A DNA stretch of 9,202 nucleotides from Pseudolachnospira sp964507035 (lineage in GTDB: Bacteria > Bacillota > Clostridia > Lachnospirales > Lachnospiraceae). The stretch lies in contig CAZDOQ010000061.1 in assembly GCA_964507035.1 (NCBI GenBank), positions 1 to 9,202 of the forward strand, in the 5' to 3' direction. The notes beneath the pieces were generated by a model, which ran no database searches, was not told the origin of the DNA, and worked only from the letters and a program-made list of their open reading frames with translations. Positions 1-4,710 of the stretch are shown here, piece after piece. The number at the start of each line of letters is the position of its first letter. Positions within the stretch are counted from its first letter, which is position 1. The translations under genes and the position numbers were made by a program.

Positions 1-36
1 TCCGGAAAATTCTCTTTCATTTTATCCTTTTTAACA

Positions 37-64
37 AGAGGACCTGCTGCGAGGCGGGTCCTTT
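37..64 (+). terminator. Rho-independent-like terminator of an upstream unit
   Basis: An 11-bp stem (37-47 with 54-64, core AGGACCTGC/GCGGGTCCT, two G-U pairs) closes a 6-nt loop and ends in a short T-rich stretch, TTTGT. It would end a + strand transcript that enters from the left edge. The sequence just before it, TCCTTTTTAACAAGAG, resembles the run-up to the terminators of the two small RNAs downstream. It may therefore be the 3' end of a third, more diverged member of that family, or simply the terminator of an unrelated gene. The T-run is weak. Confidence 0.55.
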
Positions 65-168
65 GTACTTCTGCTCCCGGCACGGCAGACGGCTCCTTCA
101 TTTTTCTTTTAGATTTTGTTTCTTCTTTCTTCTCAACTTTCCAGAATCTTTAAGTGTGCGGACATATT

Positions 169-197
169 TTGGCCACGATTTTTGGGTATGCTATACT
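169..197 (+). promoter_or_regulatory. Promoter of small RNA copy 1
   Basis: The -35 is TTGGCC (169-174) and the -10 is TATACT (192-197), with a 17-bp spacer. A TG one base upstream of the -10 (189-190) makes it an extended -10. Copy 2 keeps the same boxes and exactly the same 17-bp spacing, although the two spacers differ by compensating changes (five Ts then GGGTATGC here, four Ts then GGGATATAC there). That conservation supports real promoter function. Confidence 0.7.
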
Positions 198-203
198 CAG
201 CAA

Positions 204-314
204 CAGAAAGTTGCTCATAGTTATTGGTAAGGCTCTTGCCTCATCCACAAGACCTTATCACCCTCTCCTTTCTCACAACAAGAGCCTGCCAGCCGGCAGG
301 CTCTTGTTGTTTGT
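204..314 (+). ncRNA. Putative small RNA, copy 1 of a tandem pair
   Basis: This is a predicted free-standing transcript of about 110 nt, starting near 203-206 (about 7 nt after the -10) and ending at the terminator. Visible structure in order: (1) a hairpin TAAGG-(bulged C)-TCTTG at 228-238 pairing with 248-257, with loop CCTCATCCA; (2) a pyrimidine-rich, probably unpaired stretch at 261-274 containing TCTCCTTTC; (3) a perfect 16-bp terminator stem, 275-290 with 295-310, loop AGCC, followed by TTGT. No open frame with a ribosome site runs through it, so a non-coding role is favoured. The unpaired stretch is complementary to Shine-Dalgarno sequences, which suggests translational control in trans. 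I do not recognise a named RNA family. The + direction is chosen because the promoter and T-rich tail agree. Confidence 0.65.
275..313 (+). terminator. Terminator of small RNA copy 1
   Basis: A perfect 16-bp stem (275-290/295-310) with a 4-nt loop AGCC is followed by TTGT. The distal arm itself ends in TTGTTGT, giving an interrupted U-tract. The near-symmetry means some termination of leftward transcripts is also possible. Confidence 0.8.
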
Positions 315-322
315 GGGGTCCT

Positions 323-368
323 GGGGCCCACATTCTCTATTCAATATCCAGCGCCGCGTGGGAGCCCC
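323..368. other. Spacer between the small RNAs with a bulged hairpin
   Basis: The interval 315-463 between the two RNA copies has no credible gene. It contains an inverted repeat, GGGGCCCAC (323-331) against GTGGG-A-GCCCC (358-368), giving about 9 bp with a small bulge and a loop of about 26 nt. On the minus strand a 20-codon open frame begins at an ATG near 404 (MGGTDITNAVYL...), but it has no clear ribosome site. I assign no function. Confidence 0.3.
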
Positions 369-496
369 AAGTACACCGCGTTGGTGATGTCCGTACCGCC
401 CATGGCTGCTGAAAAGATCCGGAGTTTCGATTTTGTTCATATTTTGTTTTGAAATACTTTGAAAGTTTCCGGAATCCTTAAGCGGGCGGACATATT

Positions 497-525
497 TTGG
501 CCACGATTTTGGGATATACTATATT
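497..525 (+). promoter_or_regulatory. Promoter of small RNA copy 2
   Basis: The -35 is TTGGCC (497-502) and the -10 is TATATT (520-525), with a 17-bp spacer identical in length to copy 1. The TG of the extended -10 in copy 1 is absent here (TAC precedes the -10). The two promoters may therefore differ in strength or regulation. Confidence 0.7.
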
Positions 526-531
526 CAGCGA

Positions 532-645
532 CGGAAGTTGCATTCATAGTTTTTCTGATAAGGCTCTTGCCTCATCCACAAGACCTTATCACCCTCTCCT
601 TTCTCACAACAAGAGCCTGCCAGCCGGCAGGTTCTTGTTGTTTGT
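532..645 (+). ncRNA. Putative small RNA, copy 2 of a tandem pair
   Basis: Paralogue of the RNA at 204-314, predicted at about 113 nt. The first hairpin is longer here: TGATAAGG-(bulged C)-TCTTG (556-569) pairs with 579-591, 13 bp in all, with the same loop CCTCATCCA. The pyrimidine-rich segment (592-605) is identical to copy 1. The terminator stem is 606-621 with 626-641, with one G-U pair. Its 3' end lies about 60 bases from the stop codon of the convergent glnN gene. The 5' 25-30 nt differ from copy 1, so the two RNAs could share targets through the common part and differ in stability or accessory pairing. This is inference from sequence; expression is unproven. Confidence 0.65.
606..644 (+). 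terminator. Terminator of small RNA copy 2, possibly bidirectional
   Basis: A 16-bp stem (606-621/626-641, one G-U pair, loop AGCC) is followed by TTGT. Read on the minus strand, the same stem ends in TTGTTGT and lies about 60-100 bases past the glnN stop. No other hairpin with a T-run serves glnN: the GC-rich inverted repeat at about 670-690 lacks one. This stem may therefore end both convergent transcripts. Confidence 0.75.
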
Positions 646-704
646 ATGGGGTTCGGCGAGACCCGCCTCCGGCGGCCCCGCCGCCTTTGCACCCGGAAGA
701 ATCT

Positions 705-2822
705 TTACACCTCGAAGATCAAATCTCCGTAGGAAGGGAAGGGCCACAGTTCCTTATCTACCATCATCTCCAGCCGGTCCGCCGGAGCCCGCAGGGCTTC
801 CATGGCCGGTACCACCTGGTCGTGGCAGAAGCGGGCCCGCTTCATGATATCCTCAATGGCGCCGGCCTCCTCTGTGAACTTCTCCAACTCTCCCATGGCG
901 TTTCGCATGTCGGCGAGGGAGGAGGAAGCTTTCAGCAGCATCTCCCGCTGTACGCTGACATCCGCCTCCGGGCAGGCGGTCCGGACCCAGTTGATGGAGT
1001 CGGCCAGCCGGGAGGTGTAGCGGATGACCACCGGCATGATCTGCTTGCCCGCCATATCCAGCATAGTCCGGGCTTCTATGTTCACGGTCTTGGCATAGCC
1101 CTCCATCTTCACCTCTGCCCGAGCCATCAGTTCCGACTTGGTGAATACGTGGAACCGCTCGAACATGGCCACCGCTTCCGGCTGGATCAGCGCCGGCTCC
1201 GCGTCCACCAGGCTGGGCAGGTTTGGCAGGCCGCGGCGCTTTGCCTCCTCCACCCACTCCGGAGCGTAGGCGTTGCCGTTGAACACCACCCGCTGGTGCT
1301 CCGCCGCATATTTCTTGATCAGATTGTGGCAGGTGAGAGCCTTATCCTCCGACTGCTCCAGGGCGTCCGCCGCCTCGCAGAAGGCCTCGGCCACCATGGT
1401 GTTTAACACCGTGTTGGCGCAGGCAATGGAGTCGGAGGAGCCCACCATCCGGAACTCAAATTTGTTGCCGGTGAAGGCAAAGGGGGATGTCCGGTTCCGG
1501 TCCGTGGCATCCTTGGCAAAAGCCGGCAGGGTCCGCACGCCGGTCATCAGCTTGCCGCCTTTGATGCTATGGGTGGCGGTGCCGGTGTCCACCAGCTGGG
1601 TCAGCACGTCCTCCAGCTGTTCTCCCAGGAACATAGAGATAATGGCCGGCGGCGCTTCCTGGCGGCCCAGCCGGTAATCATTGCCGGTGCAGGAAGCGGA
1701 GGCCCGGAGGATGTCCGCGTGCTCATCCACCGCTTTCAGAATACAGGTGAGCACCAGCAGGAACTGGACGTTCTCATGGGGCGTCTTGCCCGGGTCCAGC
1801 AGGTTGATGCCGTCGTCTGTGGTCAGGGACCAGTTGTTGTGCTTGCCGGAGCCGTTGATGCCGTTAAAGGGCTTCTCATGGAGCAGACATGCCATGCCGT
1901 GGCGGGCCGCCACCCGCTTTAAGGTCTCCATGGTAATCTGGTTCTGGTCCACCGCCAGGTTGGCCTCCGCATAGATGGGAGCCATCTCATGCTGGGCCGG
2001 AGCCACCTCGTTGTGCTGAGTCTTGGCCGGAACCCCCAGCTTCCACAGTTCCTGGTTCACATCCTTCATGAAAGCGCCCACCCGTTCCCGGATGCTGCCA
2101 AAATAGTGGTCATCCAACTCCTGCCCCTTGGGAGGCATGGCGCCGAACAGGGTGCGTCCTGCATAGATCAGGTCTTTTCTCTGGAGGAATTTCTGGCGGT
2201 CCACCAAAAAGTATTCCTGCTCCGCCCCCACGGAAGGGATCACCCGCTTGGATGTGGTGTTGCCCAGGGCCCGGAGCAGCCGCAGAGACTGGATGTTCAG
2301 GGCCTCTATGGAGCGAAGCAGCGGCGTCTTTTTGTCCAGGGCCTCTCCGGTGTAAGAGCAAAAGGCCGTGGGAATACAGAGGACCACGCCGCTGGCATCC
2401 TCCTTCAAGAAAGCCGGGGACGTGCAGTCCCAGGAAGTGTAGCCCCGGGCCTCAAAGGTGGACCGGAGGCCTCCGGAGGGGAAGGAGGAAGCGTCCGGCT
2501 CTCCCTTGATCAGTTCCTTGCCGGAAAACTCCATAATCACCTTTCCCTCCGCGTTGGGCGCGCAGATAAAAGAGTCATGCTTCTCTGCTGTCACGCCGGT
2601 GAGGGGTTGGAACCAGTGAGTATAGTGGGTGGCGCCGTGCTCCACCGCCCAGTCCTTCATGGTGTTGGCCACCACGTCCGCCGTCTCCCGGCCCAGTTCC
2701 GCTCCTTCCTGGATGGTGCGCTTCAGGTCCTGATAGATCTTCTTGGGCAGCCGCTCCCGCATCACCTCGTCATTGAATACTCTGGAGCCAAAAAGTTCCG
2801 TCAATTTTTCCGTATCATGCAT
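705..2822 (-). CDS. glnN: Type III glutamine synthetase
   Basis: ATP-dependent ligation of ammonium to glutamate in the cytoplasm, the entry step of nitrogen assimilation. At 705 residues it has the length of GSIII rather than the roughly 450 of GSI. Visible family signatures: N-terminal FGSRVFNDEVMRERLP (about 11-26), the beta-grasp segment THYTHWFQPLTG (65-76), the metal/substrate strand VGAEQEYFLVD (198-208, E201 and E203), NEVAPAQHEMAPIY (271-284), the ATP/glutamate segment GINGSGKHNNWSL (321-333), and NRTSPFAFTGNKFEFRMVGSS (443-463). The C-terminal part is helical and ends WPFPSYGDLIFEV. I chose the start at 2822, not an ATG 18 bases upstream, because AAGGAG (2831-2836) lies 8 bases before it and overlaps the upstream alternative's codons. 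The gene follows the SDR gene by 46 bp and is probably cotranscribed. It is convergent with the small RNA pair. Family identity is very secure. Confidence 0.97.
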   Translation of the reverse strand: MHDTEKLTELFGSRVFNDEVMRERLPKKIYQDLKRTIQEGAELGRETADVVANTMKDWAVEHGATHYTHWFQPLTGVTAEKHDSFICAPNAEGKVIMEFSGKELIKGEPDASSFPSGGLRSTFEARGYTSWDCTSPAFLKEDASGVVLCIPTAFCSYTGEALDKKTPLLRSIEALNIQSLRLLRALGNTTSKRVIPSVGAEQEYFLVDRQKFLQRKDLIYAGRTLFGAMPPKGQELDDHYFGSIRERVGAFMKDVNQELWKLGVPAKTQHNEVAPAQHEMAPIYAEANLAVDQNQITMETLKRVAARHGMACLLHEKPFNGINGSGKHNNWSLTTDDGINLLDPGKTPHENVQFLLVLTCILKAVDEHADILRASASCTGNDYRLGRQEAPPAIISMFLGEQLEDVLTQLVDTGTATHSIKGGKLMTGVRTLPAFAKDATDRNRTSPFAFTGNKFEFRMVGSSDSIACANTVLNTMVAEAFCEAADALEQSEDKALTCHNLIKKYAAEHQRVVFNGNAYAPEWVEEAKRRGLPNLPSLVDAEPALIQPEAVAMFERFHVFTKSELMARAEVKMEGYAKTVNIEARTMLDMAGKQIMPVVIRYTSRLADSINWVRTACPEADVSVQREMLLKASSSLADMRNAMGELEKFTEEAGAIEDIMKRARFCHDQVVPAMEALRAPADRLEMMVDKELWPFPSYGDLIFEV

Positions 2823-2830
2823 AGGCTCTT

Positions 2831-2836
2831 CTCCTT
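2831..2836 (-). promoter_or_regulatory. Ribosome binding site deciding the glnN start
   Basis: AAGGAG on the minus strand lies 8 bases upstream of the ATG at 2820-2822. The alternative ATG at 2838-2840 would have this site inside its own reading frame and no good site of its own. The surrounding GGAAGGAGA can pair over 9 bases (one G-U) with the TCTCCTTTC segment of the two small RNAs. Confidence 0.8.
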
Positions 2837-2868
2837 CCATTCGCCGTCATTGCCTCTGTCAACCTGTT

Positions 2869-3627
2869 TTATACGCAGGTATAACCGCCGTCTATGGGAA
2901 GAATGACGCCGGTGACGTAGGAAGCCTCATCGCTGGCCAGGAAGATGGCTCCGGCATTCAGTTCTCCCGCCGCCCCGTAGCGTCCCAGGGGGACGGTGGC
3001 TTTCATATAGGCGGTGAAGGCGTCCGTCTTTAAGGTATCCACCGTCAGTTCCGTCTCAAAATAGCCCGGGCAGATGGCGTTGCAGGTAATATTGTACTTG
3101 GCCAGTTCCGCCGCCACAGCTCTGGTAAAGTTGACCACGCCGCCTTTAGAGGTGTGATACGCCACTGTATCCATGGCGGTGTTGCCCACCAGTCCGTACA
3201 TGGACGCAATGTTGATGATCCGGCCGTACTGGTTCTTTTTCATGATATTGGCAAAGGCCCGGGTCACATAGAACACGCTGTTCATATCCGTGGCAATGGT
3301 GAAATCCCACTCCTCGTTGGTCATGTCCAGCACCCCGGCATTCTTGGCGGAACCGGCGCAGTTGACCAGCACGTCCACCTTGCCAAACTCCCGCTCTGCC
3401 TGCTTTGCCGCCTCGTCCACCATAGCGGAGTCTGTCACATCACACCGGATGGCCAGGCACCGGCCGCCCATGCCCCGGATCTCCTGTGCCAAGGTCTCCA
3501 GCTTTTCCAGTCTCCGAGCCATGATCACCAGGTCCGCTCCCTGTCCGGCAAAGCCTTTTGCCATCTGGGCGCCCAGCCCGGAGGATGCTCCGGACACCAC
3601 CACGACTCTTCCTGTCAAATCAAACAT
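2869..3627 (-). CDS. SDR-family NAD(P)-dependent oxidoreductase, gluconate 5-dehydrogenase-like
   Basis: A 252-residue classical short-chain dehydrogenase, complete and of normal family length. It reduces or oxidises a carbonyl/alcohol pair with NAD(P). Visible motifs: the Rossmann glycine motif GASSGLG (13-19), CDV (62-64), N89-C-A-G, and a catalytic tetrad N116, S142, Y157 and K161 (YHTSK). PGYFETELT follows at 188-195 and the C-terminus reads PIDGGYTCV. After beta-strand 2 there is A37-R38-R39 instead of an acidic residue, which usually favours NADP(H). Overall, the PGYF...T-E-L-T region and the end resemble gluconate 5-dehydrogenases, but 3-oxoacyl-ACP reductase-like enzymes share these motifs and the substrate cannot be fixed from sequence. 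AGGAGG (3636-3641) lies 8 bases before the ATG. The gene lies just after the fba terminator and 46 bp before glnN. Confidence 0.92.
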   Translation of the reverse strand: MFDLTGRVVVVSGASSGLGAQMAKGFAGQGADLVIMARRLEKLETLAQEIRGMGGRCLAIRCDVTDSAMVDEAAKQAEREFGKVDVLVNCAGSAKNAGVLDMTNEEWDFTIATDMNSVFYVTRAFANIMKKNQYGRIINIASMYGLVGNTAMDTVAYHTSKGGVVNFTRAVAAELAKYNITCNAICPGYFETELTVDTLKTDAFTAYMKATVPLGRYGAAGELNAGAIFLASDEASYVTGVILPIDGGYTCV

Positions 3628-3657
3628 TTTCTTTCCCTCCTGCTGATTCGTTCTGAT

Positions 3658-3699
3658 GGAAAAAGACTGGAGCCGGTCAATCTGCCCAGCTCCAGACTT
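3658..3699 (-). terminator. Terminator after fba
   Basis: On the minus strand, AAGTCTGGAGC (3689-3699) pairs with GCTCCAGTCTT (3663-3673) with one mismatch and a 15-nt loop, followed by a run of Ts (3660-3664). It starts 24 bases past the fba stop codon and ends about 30 bases before the SDR start codon. Confidence 0.8.
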
Positions 3700-3722
3700 C
3701 TCTGCTTGTTCGCGCGTTTGTC

Positions 3723-4586
3723 TTACGCCTTTCCCACGGAGCCGAACAGCGTCAGCTTCTCCCGCACCTTCTCCTTGATGGCCTCGGCGCCGGGGGCCAG
3801 AAGCTTTCTGGGATCATAGCCTTTGCCCTCCCGATCCTTGCCTGCCTCAATGTATTTCCGGGTGGCCTCGGCAAACACCAGCTGGCACTCGGTGTTCACG
3901 TTGATTTTGGCCACGCCCAGGGAGATGGCTTTCTGGATCATATCGTCCGGGATGCCGGTGCCTCCGTGGAGCACCAGGGGCATGTCCCCCACTTCTTTCT
4001 TGATGGCCTCCAGCACGTCAAACCGCAGGCCCGGCCAGTTGGCCGGATATTTCCCGTGGATGTTGCCAATACCGGCAGCCAGGAAATCAATGCCCAGATC
4101 TGCAATCCTCTTGCACTCCTGGGGATCCGCGCACTCACCCATTCCCACCACGCCGTCTTCCTCGCCGCCAATGGAGCCCACCTCTGCCTCCAGGGAGATG
4201 CCCTGGGCGTGGCAGACTTTCACCAGTTCCTGGGTCTTGGCAATGTTCTCCTCAATAGGATACTGGGAGCCGTCAAACATCACCGACTTGAAACCGGCGT
4301 CAATGCACTTGTAGCAGTGTTCATAGCTGCCGTGGTCCAGATGCAGGGCCACCGGAACCGTGATCTTCAACTCTTCCAGCATGCCGTTTACCATGCCTGT
4401 CACCGTCTTATAGCCGGCCATGTATTTGCCTGCGCCTTCGGACACGCCCAGGATGATGGGAGACTGGAGCTCCTGCACCACCTGCAGCACAGACTTGGCC
4501 CACTCCAGATTGTTGATGTTGATCTGGGCCACCGCATACTGGCCTTGCCTTGCCTTTTGAAGCATTTCTGCCGCTGCTACCACCAT
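3723..4586 (-). CDS. fba: Class II fructose-1,6-bisphosphate aldolase
   Basis: Zinc-dependent cleavage of fructose-1,6-bisphosphate to dihydroxyacetone phosphate and glyceraldehyde-3-phosphate, a cytoplasmic glycolytic step. The protein has 287 residues, typical of the shorter class IIA/B aldolases. Visible motifs: NINNLEW (23-29), LHLDHG (81-86, with catalytic Asp84 and metal ligand His85), EAEVGSIGGEEDG (133-145), GNIHGKYP (174-181, metal His177), LVLHGGTGIPDD (204-215, metal His207) and KINVNTE (227-233). Tagatose-bisphosphate aldolases are close relatives and cannot be fully excluded, but FBP is the default. I chose the ATG at 4586, giving MVVAAAEMLQ, because GGAGG lies 8 bases upstream and the family normally starts there. 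An in-frame ATG 21 bases earlier would run through that site. The gene has its own promoter (4641-4670) and its own terminator. Confidence 0.95.
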   Translation of the reverse strand: MVVAAAEMLQKARQGQYAVAQININNLEWAKSVLQVVQELQSPIILGVSEGAGKYMAGYKTVTGMVNGMLEELKITVPVALHLDHGSYEHCYKCIDAGFKSVMFDGSQYPIEENIAKTQELVKVCHAQGISLEAEVGSIGGEEDGVVGMGECADPQECKRIADLGIDFLAAGIGNIHGKYPANWPGLRFDVLEAIKKEVGDMPLVLHGGTGIPDDMIQKAISLGVAKINVNTECQLVFAEATRKYIEAGKDREGKGYDPRKLLAPGAEAIKEKVREKLTLFGSVGKA

Positions 4587-4594
4587 GATTGTTT

Positions 4595-4599
4595 CCTCC
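4595..4599 (-). promoter_or_regulatory. Ribosome binding site deciding the fba start
   Basis: GGAGG on the minus strand lies 8 bases upstream of the ATG at 4584-4586. The two in-frame ATGs further upstream (4599 and 4607) place this site at or inside their codons and have no comparable site. A 5-bp leader hairpin (CCCGC/GCGGG, 4609-4622) lies just upstream. Confidence 0.75.
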
Positions 4600-4640
4600 A
4601 TTATCATTCCCGCCTGGGCGGGGTGATCAGATACCTATCT

Positions 4641-4670
4641 ATTGTATCACAACCTTTTTGCCGCCGTCAA
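4641..4670 (-). promoter_or_regulatory. Promoter of fba
   Basis: On the minus strand, TTGACG (4665-4670) and TACAAT (4641-4646) are separated by 18 bp. A TG one base upstream of the -10 makes an extended -10 (TGATACAAT). The predicted start is near 4634, leaving a leader of about 48 nt before the fba ATG at 4586. Five of six bases match consensus in each box, so this is expected to be a strong promoter. Confidence 0.8.
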
Positions 4671-4684
4671 TCGGCCTGAAGAGT

Positions 4685-4710
4685 CCGGTTCTCAATCCCC
4701 GGTTCTCAAT
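4685..4710. repeat. 12-bp direct repeat at the hom stop codon
   Basis: CCGGTTCTCAAT occurs twice, at 4685-4696 and 4699-4710, with start points 14 bp apart. The second copy overlaps the end of hom (stop codon complement TCA at 4706-4708). It could be a local duplication or a binding site. No T-run hairpin follows hom, so hom transcripts may continue into fba. Confidence 0.6.

Larger units (their letters stand above)
135..314 (+). repeat. Tandem duplicated unit, copy 1 (promoter plus small RNA)
   Basis: This unit matches 464-645 at an offset of about 328-331 bases. Two blocks are nearly unchanged. The first is a 25-nt identical block around the -35 region (158-182 matching 486-510). The second is an 86-nt block (228-313 matching 559-644) with a single difference, C301 against T632. 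The stretch between them, covering the transcript's 5' end, is visibly diverged and contains indels. Low similarity may extend upstream to about 112. Confidence 0.9.
464..645 (+). repeat. Tandem duplicated unit, copy 2 (promoter plus small RNA)
   Basis: Second copy of the unit at 135-314. The 86-nt 3' block has one substitution between copies. It falls in the terminator stem and converts a G-C pair to a G-U pair, so the fold is kept. Both the sequence around the -35 and the 17-bp promoter spacing are conserved, while the 5' end of the RNA differs. Confidence 0.9.

Noticed and set aside
198..215. Small 5-bp hairpin GCAAC/GTTGC, GCGAC/GTTGC in copy 2, near the RNA start
   Set aside because: Pairing is kept through a G-U change, but the left arm begins 3 bases after the -10, so it would lie mostly upstream of the expected transcription start. 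I did not include it in the RNA structure.
154..412. Short + strand open frames across small RNA copy 1
   Set aside because: They cross the promoter and terminator stem and lack ribosome sites. The two RNA copies differ by indels that break the frames, so there is no protein-level conservation.
670..690. GC-rich inverted repeat GGCGGC/GCCGCC as a glnN terminator
   Set aside because: It has a 3-nt loop and no T-run on either strand, so it is not a convincing terminator by itself.
1..700. CRISPR array or mobile-element repeats
   Set aside because: There are only two copies of a long unit with promoter and terminator, no short regular repeats with spacers, no transposase, and no terminal inverted repeats with target duplications.
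459..1406. Long + strand open frame starting in small RNA copy 2 and running into glnN antisense
   Set aside because: It runs through the promoter, RNA and terminator and then antisense to the well-supported glnN. Its composition is unlike a real protein.
2845..2880. Possible internal promoter before glnN (a TATAAA at the SDR stop and a perfect TTGACA just after)
   Set aside because: TATAAA has no acceptable -35 at 16-18 bp. TTGACA has no -10 at the right distance, as the site would fall in the ribosome binding region.
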